35,902 bases of DNA, taken from contig JADHOA010000007.1 in NCBI GenBank assembly GCA_016779185.1, positions 1 through 35,902 on the forward strand, in the 5' to 3' direction. The notes beneath the pieces were generated by a model. That model had not been told where the DNA came from and did no database searches. It worked only from the letters and a program-made list of their open reading frames with translations. The position numbers were made by a program, and so were the translations under genes. The stretch's first letter is position 1; each line of letters starts with the position of its first letter. Shown one piece after another: positions 18,732 through 27,810 of the stretch. This DNA is from Rubripirellula sp. (GTDB lineage Bacteria; Planctomycetota; Planctomycetia; Pirellulales; Pirellulaceae).

Positions 18732-20444
18732 ATGAACAGTATTCGTCGTGTGATTCGTCAAGCCAAGATCAGATTGGTTTGCGCTGGTCTTGGCCGATCC
18801 TTGTGTTACACGTTTACCGCGGCTTCAATCATTTCTCTAATTGCTATTTTAGCCTTGTATTTCGGTGACTGGGCATTCAATTTGTCTCTGTGGCGCGATG
18901 TTTTCTTAGCCATCGTATTTGGTTTGGCATTGAACGCTTCGCTTTTTCTAACTTGGCTGAAAGCCCCAAGTGATTCGTCTGTCGCGCAAGAGCTAGACCG
19001 TAGGTATCAGCTTCAGGAAAGAATTAGCACCGCTTTGCACATGGCTAGTAACGTGTCATGTAACTCAGTCGCTGCAGCACAGATCGCCGATGCAGAGCGG
19101 TCCGTCAGTGGGCTTGCTGTCACCGAAAAGTTTGATCTTCGACCTAATCGGCTTCTCTATTTACCGTGCTGCTTCCTTCCAATTTTATTTGCCTCTTACT
19201 CGTTGATTGACCTAGAAAATAAAGGAATTGCGGGTGCGTTGTCCTCACAAGAGATCATAGAACCGCAGCGAGTTACTGACACGGTGCGCCTATTAAGGAA
19301 AACAATTCAAGAGCGGAAAAAAAATGCAGCAGCAAAAAACCTAGTCGAGGCTCAAGATTTATTCAGCCGCCTTGAACAAAAATTAGAGCGATTGGCAACT
19401 AATCCGAGTGCTGATCAGAAGCAAACCATGATTGCGATGAATGACTTAAGAAAGCAATTGGAGGAACGCGCTTCGCAATTGGGTCGTTCTGAAGCTGTGA
19501 AGCGGTCGCTGTCGCCAATTAATGGCACAACGGACAAGGCCGATCAAGATATTCTCAAGGCAATTACCGAGGGGGATTTTCAGAGAGCCAATGAATTGAT
19601 GAGTGACTATGGGAGTAAGCTCGAGAAAGGAGATTTGAGTGACAAAGATAAGCAAACACTGCAGTCACAGCTCGATTCAATTCGTAACGCTCTCAATGAA
19701 GAAGTGAAAAGACATGAAGATCGCCAAGATGAGCTTGAGAACAAACTCAATGCTGCTCGGCAGTCAGGAGATCGTGCAGAAATCTCGCAACTTGAACGAG
19801 AACTTGAGAGTCTGCGACAGCAGAACCCACAGATTCAATCATTGAGTGAATTAGCTAATTCAGTGAGTAAAGCTAGTCAGGCGTTGAGTGACGAGCGCCT
19901 CGATGCAGGAAAGTCAATTAAAGATTTAGCTGAAAGCCTGCAAAGTTTGCAAAATGAGTCGAGTGAGTTGCGAGATTTAGAAGCGGCCTTGGATGACATA
20001 ACTATTTCGAAAAATGCGATGCGATGCCAAAGTTGTGCTGGTGAAGGATGTTCAGAGTGTGGTGGGAAAAGCGGATTGGGAGATCAACCCTCTAATGCCA
20101 TTGCGAAAACATCAGGCTCGTCAACAGCAGGGCAGGGAAATCAATTTGGCAACGGGAGTGGAAGTGGGCTGGGCAAAGGTAACGGATCAGGCGATCGCCC
20201 TGAAAGCGCAACAGAGACGAATACCTATCAATCGCGTGTGAAGGGGGATCTGACTCGGGGGCGAGCTGTAATTTCTGGGATTGCAGACGGTCCCAATCGC
20301 AAGGGGGTTAGCCGCGAGACGTTACAGAAAGCAATCGAAGTCTCGCTACAAGAAAAGGATAGCCCCACAGAGAATCAAGTCTTACCTAGATCCGAGCGAG
20401 AGCACGCGATGCAGTACTTTAATCAATTGCGTGAGGGGAAATAG
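18732..20444 (+). CDS. Membrane-anchored coiled-coil protein with DnaJ-like four-cysteine motif and Gly/Ser-rich tail
   Basis: Two to three N-terminal TM segments; about 250-aa highly charged coiled coil; CQSCAGEGCSECGG (20025-20060); GSSTAGQGNQFGNGSGSGLGKGNGSG. No named family recognised. Confidence 0.8.
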   Translation: MNSIRRVIRQAKIRLVCAGLGRSLCYTFTAASIISLIAILALYFGDWAFNLSLWRDVFLAIVFGLALNASLFLTWLKAPSDSSVAQELDRRYQLQERISTALHMASNVSCNSVAAAQIADAERSVSGLAVTEKFDLRPNRLLYLPCCFLPILFASYSLIDLENKGIAGALSSQEIIEPQRVTDTVRLLRKTIQERKKNAAAKNLVEAQDLFSRLEQKLERLATNPSADQKQTMIAMNDLRKQLEERASQLGRSEAVKRSLSPINGTTDKADQDILKAITEGDFQRANELMSDYGSKLEKGDLSDKDKQTLQSQLDSIRNALNEEVKRHEDRQDELENKLNAARQSGDRAEISQLERELESLRQQNPQIQSLSELANSVSKASQALSDERLDAGKSIKDLAESLQSLQNESSELRDLEAALDDITISKNAMRCQSCAGEGCSECGGKSGLGDQPSNAIAKTSGSSTAGQGNQFGNGSGSGLGKGNGSGDRPESATETNTYQSRVKGDLTRGRAVISGIADGPNRKGVSRETLQKAIEVSLQEKDSPTENQVLPRSEREHAMQYFNQLREGK

Positions 20445-20492
20445 CTTCGTTGACTTCATGCGTCAGCCCACTTAGCAATTCAGCAAGTTCAG

Positions 20493-23267
20493 TCAGATCC
20501 CTGCAAATGCCTGTTCCATTAGCTCAGCATGTTCAAGTTTATGGGCGGCTAAGCTACCTGTGCTTGGACTCGCTGATTCCACACGGCTCACGCGTTTCAG
20601 CTGATAGGTTTCATTGAGTTCATCACCGAAGTTGAACTTGATATACGGCCAAGCACCCATGTTCGTTGGTTCGTCCTGTACCCATAGGATTTCAGAGCCA
20701 TTGGGTAATCCTTGGATTGAGGATCTGATTTCTTCGATGCTGAGCGGATAAAGTTGTTCAATTCTCATGATCGCCACATTGCTAAGTTCTAGGCGCTCCC
20801 GTTCCTCGATTAGGTCGTAGTAGATTTTTCCGCTGCAAAGAATTAGGCGTTGGCAATCTTCGAGAGAGATGGATTCATCAGGGAGAATTTTCCTGAAGCT
20901 TCCATTTGCAATGTCTTCTAGTGAGCTGACCACTTTTGGGTGTCGTAATAGGCTTTTGGGTGACAGGACAACCAGTGGTTTTCTCCATTTACGAATCACC
21001 TGCCTGCGCAAGAGATGAAAGTACTGAGCTGGGCTGGTTGGTTGGCAAACCTGTATATTGTGCTCTGCAGCCATCGCGAGAAACCTTTCAACACGCGCGC
21101 TACAGTGTTCAGGACCTTGGCCTTCGAAACCATGTGGCAAAAGCATGACGAGGCCACTAAGTCGATTCCATTTGTCCTCGGCACTCGCGATAAATTGATC
21201 AACAATCACCTGAGCACAGTTCCAGAAATCACCGAATTGCGCCTCCCAAATCACCAGGCCATCGGGGCAGTCAAGGGAGTAGCCATATTCGAATCCTAAG
21301 ACGCTTGCCTCGGAGAGGGGGCTGTTGTAGAGCTTGAGTTGAGCTTGCTGGGGACTTAGGTTTTCTAATGGTACGTAGCGATTACCCGTTTTCGGATCAT
21401 GCAGGACAGCGTGTCTTTGACTAAAGGTGCCGCGCTCGCAATCCTGACCGGTCATGCGAATTGGGTGCCCGTTGACCAAGAGAGTAGCAAACGCTGCAGC
21501 CTCGGCGCTGGCCCAATCCAATGGTTTCTTGCCCAATGCCATATCACGGCGAAGCGCCATTGGACGTTTTAGTTTCTTGTGAGCAGAGAAATTATCCGGA
21601 AGTCTTGTAAGTGCGTCTAAGAGCTCAGTGATTTTTGATTGGTCGTAGGTGGTGTCGGTAGGTTCATGCGGTTCACGCCCGCCAAAATACTCACTCCAGT
21701 TTGCGGATAATGTCTGGGTATCTGGCACGAATGGTTCATTCTTGCTTGCTTCGAATTCCGATTCGAGTTTCTCCATGCGTTCTTGTTGAATTTGTTCGGC
21801 TTCCTCTTGGCTGATTTCACCAAGTTCGAGAAGCCTAGCGAGATACTGTTCTCGAACGCTCGCTCGGCGATCAATTTCTGCATACATCGTCGGCTGGGTA
21901 AAGCGAGGTTCGTCGCCTTCGTTGTGTCCCCAGCGGCGAAACGCGTAAAGATCGATCACAACGTCTTTCTGAAATTCACGTCGGAAGTCCATCGCAAGTG
22001 ATACCACTTGGGCCACAGCCTCCGGATCTTCACCGTTAACATGAAAAATCGGTATTTGCAGCATCTTTGCGATATCGGTCGCGTAGGTTGTGCTTCGTCC
22101 TTGTTGGGGTTCTGTCGTGAAGCCAACTTGATTGTTGATGACGATGTGAAGTGTTCCGCCCGTTCGGTAACCTTCTAGTTCGCTAAGGTTCAGGGTCTCT
22201 TGTACGATTCCCTCCCCAGCAAATGCGGCATCTCCATGGATGAGGATCGTCATGACTTCTTGGCGGTCGATGTCATTCCGGTGATCCTGTTTGCAGCGAG
22301 ACCGGCCTTGGGCCACGGTGTTAACGAATTCGAGGTGGCTAGGGTTGAAGCAGAGCGAAATGTGCAGGTTATCACCCGATGCCGTTTTCCAGTCGCTGCT
22401 ATATCCGAGGTGGTAGCGTACATCTCCACCTCCGCGATTCATTTCAGGTTTGGGGTCATCAAAAGACCAAAAAATATTCATCGCGCGTTTTTTTAGGATA
22501 TTCGCCATCACATTGAGGCGGCCGCGATGCGCCATTCCCATCACTACTTCTTTAACCTGATGTTCGGCAGCCTTTTCTAAGGCTAGATCGATCATCGGAA
22601 TCAGTGTTTCAGCACCTTCGAGAGAGAAAGTTTTAGCGCCAACGAATTTTCTTCGAACAAATTCTTCGAAGATAGAGGCGTCCGCTAGCCTCGCGTAAAT
22701 ACGTCGCTGAACCTCGTGCGGAAGTTCAAGACGATTTTCCGTCGACTCCATTCGTCGCTGTAACCAGTCGCGAATGCTTCGTCGATTGATGTGCATGAAT
22801 TGCACACCGATGCTTCGGCAGTAGGTGTTTTTAAGTCTCGTAAGAATCGCCTCGATCGTGCCGCCCATTACATTTTCTAGAGCAGTGCTGTCATAGGGCC
22901 GATTCAAATCATCTTCGCTCAGACCGTATATTTCTGGACTGAGTTCAGGGCTTTCTGATCTCTGAAGTCCAAGAGGATCAAGATTTGCGATTAAATGACC
23001 TCTAACGCGGTATTCGCGGACGAGATTGTTCACCCGGTCTTGAATTCGAGAAAGCCAGATCGCTTGGTCCATCGCGGAAGGATCACAGGCTGCTTCTGCT
23101 GGGCCTGTAGTTGAGGATCCTCGTTGAGGGGGTGCCGATGCGGCGCTGGGCCGATTGAGCACTAAAAATTGTTCGAAGTACTGGCGCCAGCCCTCCGATA
23201 CACTCGAAGGGTCTCGTACGTACTGAACGTACAGGTCATCGATGTAGTCCAAATTGTAGTCGTTCAT
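20493..23267 (-). CDS. sucA: 2-oxoglutarate dehydrogenase E1 component
   Basis: YIDDLYVQYVRDPSSVSEGWRQYFEQF; MGMAHRGRLNVMANILKK; GDAAFAGEGIVQETLNLSELEGYRTGGTLHIVINNQVGFTT; YRRWGHNEGDEPRFTQP-type region; GFEGQGPEHCSARVERFL. Confidence 0.97.
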   Translation of the reverse strand: MNDYNLDYIDDLYVQYVRDPSSVSEGWRQYFEQFLVLNRPSAASAPPQRGSSTTGPAEAACDPSAMDQAIWLSRIQDRVNNLVREYRVRGHLIANLDPLGLQRSESPELSPEIYGLSEDDLNRPYDSTALENVMGGTIEAILTRLKNTYCRSIGVQFMHINRRSIRDWLQRRMESTENRLELPHEVQRRIYARLADASIFEEFVRRKFVGAKTFSLEGAETLIPMIDLALEKAAEHQVKEVVMGMAHRGRLNVMANILKKRAMNIFWSFDDPKPEMNRGGGDVRYHLGYSSDWKTASGDNLHISLCFNPSHLEFVNTVAQGRSRCKQDHRNDIDRQEVMTILIHGDAAFAGEGIVQETLNLSELEGYRTGGTLHIVINNQVGFTTEPQQGRSTTYATDIAKMLQIPIFHVNGEDPEAVAQVVSLAMDFRREFQKDVVIDLYAFRRWGHNEGDEPRFTQPTMYAEIDRRASVREQYLARLLELGEISQEEAEQIQQERMEKLESEFEASKNEPFVPDTQTLSANWSEYFGGREPHEPTDTTYDQSKITELLDALTRLPDNFSAHKKLKRPMALRRDMALGKKPLDWASAEAAAFATLLVNGHPIRMTGQDCERGTFSQRHAVLHDPKTGNRYVPLENLSPQQAQLKLYNSPLSEASVLGFEYGYSLDCPDGLVIWEAQFGDFWNCAQVIVDQFIASAEDKWNRLSGLVMLLPHGFEGQGPEHCSARVERFLAMAAEHNIQVCQPTSPAQYFHLLRRQVIRKWRKPLVVLSPKSLLRHPKVVSSLEDIANGSFRKILPDESISLEDCQRLILCSGKIYYDLIEERERLELSNVAIMRIEQLYPLSIEEIRSSIQGLPNGSEILWVQDEPTNMGAWPYIKFNFGDELNETYQLKRVSRVESASPSTGSLAAHKLEHAELMEQAFAGI

Positions 23268-23530
23268 GGGCGCGGCAAGACGATCGGGTGGGCTGATCAG
23301 GTGCTACAGGTGGCAAGCGAGACGCTATTTGGCTCAGGCGTGATTCGCGGAACCTAAAATTTAGAAAATCGCGAGATTCCGCGATAGATGTTCCCAATGA
23401 ATTCAACGTCTGGAAAAGCGGTTTTCGTTGGATTGAACTGTCAAAGGGACCTTGCGAATTCCGCTTCGGGGATCAAGAGTAGGGTCTTCATGGCGGTTGT
23501 CGCAACTATACGAGCATTTTGGCCACTGAA

Positions 23531-25321
23531 ATGGCAGTATTGATACAAGTTAGAGACGCGCATAAACGGTTTGGCGACCAGGTTCTCCTGGATGGTGCTG
23601 AATTGTCGCTCGTCGATGATCTCAAGGTCGGGTTTATTGGCCGCAATGGTGCTGGGAAGTCAACCTTGTTGAAGGTCCTGTTGGGGGATGAGGATGTCGA
23701 AAAGGGGGAAGTGATCCACCATCCCTCGCTAAGAATTGGCTACTTGAGGCAGCACGATCCGTTTTTACCCGGGGAGTCCGCTCTCGATTTTTTAATGCGG
23801 GATAGTGAGCAGCCCGACTGGCGTTGCGGTGAAGTGGCAGGCCAATTTGAGCTCAAAGGAGCCTATCTTGAAGGGCCAGTGAAATCGCTCTCCGGTGGTT
23901 GGCAAACGCGTGTTAAGCTCGCTGCTCTGCTGCTGAAAGACCCGAATCTCCTCATGCTCGATGAACCAACGAACTTCTTGGACCTGCGAACCCAGATTTT
24001 GTTAGAGCATTTTTTACGGGGTTTCAATAAGGCGGCTTTGATTGTCAGTCATGATCGCGCTTTCTTGAACGCGACTTGTTCACAGACCTTGGAGCTTTCT
24101 CGTGGCAAGCTGACGATGTTTCCCGGCAAAATCGATAGCTTCTTGGAGTATCGAGAAGAACGGCGAGAACACGATCGACGCGTCAACGCAACGGTGATCG
24201 CGAAGCAGAAACAGCTGAAGCGATTCATTGAGAAAAATCGAGCCAATGCATCCACTGCCAGCCAAGCTCGAAGTAAGGCGAAGCAGCTTGAAAGACTGCA
24301 GACTAACGAGATCTCAGTCGACGAACCTACTGTGTTTATTCAGGCTCCAAAAGTGGAACCACGCAGTGGGACTGCTGTGCGATGTGAAAATCTATCGATT
24401 GGGTATGCGGATCGCCGTGTTGCGGAAGGAATCCATCTTGAACTTGAGCACGGTGAGCGGGCTGCAATCGTTGGCGATAACGGACAGGGAAAGACCACCT
24501 TGCTCAGAACACTCGTCTACTCCCTTAACCCGCTGGCAGGGTCATTAAAGTGGGGATTCGGAGTCGAGATTGGAACGTACGCGCAGCACGTTTACACCAG
24601 CCTCGATGAAAGGCTGACGGTATTGGAGCATTTGGAATACGTTTCCAATAGTAGTACCACTCGACAAGATATCCTCGCGATGGCAGGCGCGTTGCTGTTT
24701 CGAGACGAACACATTCAAAAGAAGGTCAAAGTTCTCAGCGGTGGAGAACGAGCAAGGTTGTGTATGGCAGGGCTATTGCTAGGTACAGCAAACGTTCTCG
24801 TTCTTGATGAGCCAGGAAACCATTTAGATGTTGAAACCGTCGAAGCACTTGCAGAAGCTCTCAAGCTGTACCGAGGTACGGTTGTCTTTACCAGTCACGA
24901 TCGGCATTTCATGAGGCAAGTCGCTACAAGTGTCATCGAGGTTAGAGATGGTAAAGTCAAGAATTATTTTGGTGACTATGCAGCTTATCTGCAGTCAGTC
25001 GAACTGGAAATTGATTCAGGAGAACGCGACCGCAACGCTGGTTCAGCAAAGACCACAGCATCTGCGGTGAGTGATCCTTCTGGGCCAAGCGACTACCGAC
25101 AAACACGTCGTGATCAGAGGAAGGTCGAGAAGGAGATAAAAAATCTCGAGAAAAAAATAGCAAGTCTTGACGACGAAAAACGCCAGTTGAATGATCAGTT
25201 GATGTCAGAAACGGATCCCGGTAAAGCAATGAAATTGCATGAGTCGATACAAAGTTTGGTTCAGCAGTTGGAGGAATGTGAGGAGCGTTGGCTTGAACTC
25301 AACGATGAGTTTCAGGTGTAG
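23531..25321 (+). CDS. ABC-F family ATPase (Uup-like)
   Basis: Two ABC domains: GFIGRNGAGKSTLLKVLLGD / LSGGWQTRVKLAALLLKDPNLLMLDEPTNFLD and VGDNGQGKTTLLRTL / LSGGERARLCMAGLLLGTANVLVLDEPGNHLD. C-terminal coiled coil as in Uup. ATG at 23531 preferred over TTG 23519. Confidence 0.93.
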   Translation: MAVLIQVRDAHKRFGDQVLLDGAELSLVDDLKVGFIGRNGAGKSTLLKVLLGDEDVEKGEVIHHPSLRIGYLRQHDPFLPGESALDFLMRDSEQPDWRCGEVAGQFELKGAYLEGPVKSLSGGWQTRVKLAALLLKDPNLLMLDEPTNFLDLRTQILLEHFLRGFNKAALIVSHDRAFLNATCSQTLELSRGKLTMFPGKIDSFLEYREERREHDRRVNATVIAKQKQLKRFIEKNRANASTASQARSKAKQLERLQTNEISVDEPTVFIQAPKVEPRSGTAVRCENLSIGYADRRVAEGIHLELEHGERAAIVGDNGQGKTTLLRTLVYSLNPLAGSLKWGFGVEIGTYAQHVYTSLDERLTVLEHLEYVSNSSTTRQDILAMAGALLFRDEHIQKKVKVLSGGERARLCMAGLLLGTANVLVLDEPGNHLDVETVEALAEALKLYRGTVVFTSHDRHFMRQVATSVIEVRDGKVKNYFGDYAAYLQSVELEIDSGERDRNAGSAKTTASAVSDPSGPSDYRQTRRDQRKVEKEIKNLEKKIASLDDEKRQLNDQLMSETDPGKAMKLHESIQSLVQQLEECEERWLELNDEFQV

Positions 25322-25408
25322 GTAAAGAACAATGTATTTGTATCGTTGATTTGCAGGCCAAGCTTGCTGCTAAGTGAATTTTGAATCCTCAATTAAACTA
25401 AACAAAGA

Positions 25409-26434
25409 ATGGAAATACCGAGCCTTCGCATTGGTGATGTCACTGTTGATCCTCCTATTCTGCAAGCTCCCATGGCTGGTTTTACCAACGCAGCTTTTCG
25501 TGAGGTGGTACGTCAGTTTGGTGGTGCTGGATTATTGGCTACTGAGATGGTGAATGCTCGCGGCTTCGTATGGATGGATCAGAATGTTGCCGAGCATCCT
25601 GATCGATTATGGGGAGTTGCCGATGAAGCGCGTCCCCTTGCAGTGCAAATTTGGGATAATGATCCTGAGACGATGGCAAAGGTCGGTTTACGGCTGGTTG
25701 AGGAGTATCGGGTAAGTATCGTTGACATTAACTTTGGATGTCCTGTCCGGCAGGTCACGGAGAAAGCTCACAGTGGAAGTTATCTTCTACGTGAGCCGTG
25801 TCGAATGTCGGCAATCATTAGTCGACTGGTCAAAGCATGCTCACCCACCCCGGTTACGGCAAAAATTCGATTAGGGTGTAGTCGAGATAATATCAATTGC
25901 AATGAAATAGCGAGAGTCGTCGAGGAATCTGGAGCAGCGGCTTTAACGGTCCATGGTCGGACGGCACAAGATATGTTTAAGGGTCATGCAGATTGGGATC
26001 GTATTAGCGAGATTAAGAATCACTTAAAGGAGATTCCTCTTATTGGAAATGGTGATCTTGATTCGGCTCAAAAGGTTGTCAATGCGTTTGAACGATACAA
26101 TGTTGACGGTGTAATGATCGCGCGTGCGTGCCTAGGGCGCCCGTGGCTGTTTGCCCAGGCAGCCGCAGCGTTAAGAGGCGATGGGATTCCAGCTGATCCA
26201 ACTCTAGATGAACAGAGGGAAGTGATGTTAAATCATTATCGACTCGTTGTTGATCGGTTCGGTGAAGAAAAAGGAACCGTTCTCATGAGGAAATACGCAT
26301 GTTGCTATGCTCAAGGCAAACGAGGTGCTCGGTTTTTTCGGACTCACGTTGCGAGAGTCGCAAACGCTGACGAGTTCTATCAAGTCGTCAGGGAATACTT
26401 TCCTAAGGAAGATTCATCCGGCGTCTCTGAGTAA
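25409..26434 (+). CDS. tRNA-dihydrouridine synthase (DusB-like)
   Basis: LQAPMAGFTNAAFREVVRQFGGAGLLATEMV; VDINFGCPVRQVTEKAHSGSYLL; LTVHGRTAQDMFKGHADWDRI; IPLIGNGDL; VDGVMIARACLGRPWLF. Confidence 0.94.
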   Translation: MEIPSLRIGDVTVDPPILQAPMAGFTNAAFREVVRQFGGAGLLATEMVNARGFVWMDQNVAEHPDRLWGVADEARPLAVQIWDNDPETMAKVGLRLVEEYRVSIVDINFGCPVRQVTEKAHSGSYLLREPCRMSAIISRLVKACSPTPVTAKIRLGCSRDNINCNEIARVVEESGAAALTVHGRTAQDMFKGHADWDRISEIKNHLKEIPLIGNGDLDSAQKVVNAFERYNVDGVMIARACLGRPWLFAQAAAALRGDGIPADPTLDEQREVMLNHYRLVVDRFGEEKGTVLMRKYACCYAQGKRGARFFRTHVARVANADEFYQVVREYFPKEDSSGVSE

Positions 26435-26520
26435 TCCATTGCGATCCGTCTGGGTTGCGCCGAAGTCGCTTTGCAATACATTAGTCGCAGCGGCTCACTC
26501 CCGACTTTATTCCCGTAGGA

Positions 26521-27810
26521 TCACGACTGTAATAGTCCCCTGCAGTATGCCGGAAACTCCAGCATGTTATCGGGTAAAATGCCTGGGCCAATGATTAGAG
26601 GGCCTTGATCTTTAGAGGAAGCTAATAGTCCGTGACTGCCGCCTACAAGTCTTGGATTTAATGGCACAATGTCCATGCGATAGCGAAAACCTGCTTTTTT
26701 TTGGATGAGGCGTGCGATTGCTCTCGTTTTGCTAGAGGCGAAAAGTTCACAGGGGTCGTAGCCAGGTTTTCGATGAATGTCCACCGTTCGTGCAAAGTCC
26801 GGGGCATGCATTTCGTCCAACCAGTAGTAGTAGGTGAACCACGAGTTCTCGTTGGCAAGAACAATCAGTTCACCACTTCTGGAATGGTCTAACTGCAAGT
26901 CACGAGGATCCACAACTGCGGCTACCCCGGGAACGGATTCCACGATGCGCCTCACTCGATCAATATCGGATTGGCTTCGAATATAAAGATGCGCGATTTG
27001 ATGATCCGCAACCGCAAAGGCAAGGCTGTCACCTGGTGCTAGAGTTTCCCCAAACGGACCGCTTCGGACTTTTAGTAGGCCTGCATGACGCAAGTGGATA
27101 TTCAAGTGTATGGGGTTAGTTACTGGAGTAAGGCCGTATTCAGACACTACAACTACTTGAGCATTAATTTGTTCCGCCGCATTTAGAATGGTTGCGACAC
27201 AATCATCAAGTTCTCGTACCCGTTCAATCTTTGGATCGGTGTATCGTTGGAAGTCGTAATCGAGGTGAGGTAGGTATGCGAGCGTTATTTGCGGTTTTTT
27301 TTCACGCATAACCAAAGCGGTTGCCTCTGCAATCCAGCGACTGCATGGGAGTCCTGCATTGGGTCCCCAGAAAGTGAAAAAAGGGAAGGGGCCAAGTTTT
27401 TCAACCAGTGAACAACTTGTTTGGTCAATGATGTCAAAAACTTTCGATCCATCGCATCCGTAGTGAGGCTTCGGCGTGGCGCTGTATCTAACAGGGGCTG
27501 ATTGATTGAACCACCAGAACATTTTTGCGGTTTCAAAGTCTTCGTAAAACTTTTTACCCTCAATAAGACTAGAAGCTTGCTGCCAAAAACGGATTTCCGA
27601 AGTGTCGCGATAGTACCATCCGTTCCCGACGATCCCATGCTTGGACGGGGGGAGTCCCGTCAGCATGGTTGCCTGAGAGGTGCAAGTCACTGCAGGTACG
27701 GGGCTTGTCCAAGCAGACACACCGCCGATCGAAGCTGTTTGGGCGGCATGTTGAAGGAGTTCGGGCGTTAGCCCCACTGCGTTGATGATGCAAAGTGGTC
27801 GAGAGGCCAT
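26521..27810 (-). CDS. Alkaline phosphatase-superfamily / type I phosphodiesterase-nucleotide pyrophosphatase-like protein
   Basis: VPAVTCTSQATMLTGLPPSKHGIVGNGWYYRDT (Thr nucleophile region), LAYLPHLDYDFQRYTDP, VVVVSEYGLTPV. Start codon overlaps upstream stop (TAATG). Confidence 0.87.
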   Translation of the reverse strand: MASRPLCIINAVGLTPELLQHAAQTASIGGVSAWTSPVPAVTCTSQATMLTGLPPSKHGIVGNGWYYRDTSEIRFWQQASSLIEGKKFYEDFETAKMFWWFNQSAPVRYSATPKPHYGCDGSKVFDIIDQTSCSLVEKLGPFPFFTFWGPNAGLPCSRWIAEATALVMREKKPQITLAYLPHLDYDFQRYTDPKIERVRELDDCVATILNAAEQINAQVVVVSEYGLTPVTNPIHLNIHLRHAGLLKVRSGPFGETLAPGDSLAFAVADHQIAHLYIRSQSDIDRVRRIVESVPGVAAVVDPRDLQLDHSRSGELIVLANENSWFTYYYWLDEMHAPDFARTVDIHRKPGYDPCELFASSKTRAIARLIQKKAGFRYRMDIVPLNPRLVGGSHGLLASSKDQGPLIIGPGILPDNMLEFPAYCRGLLQS

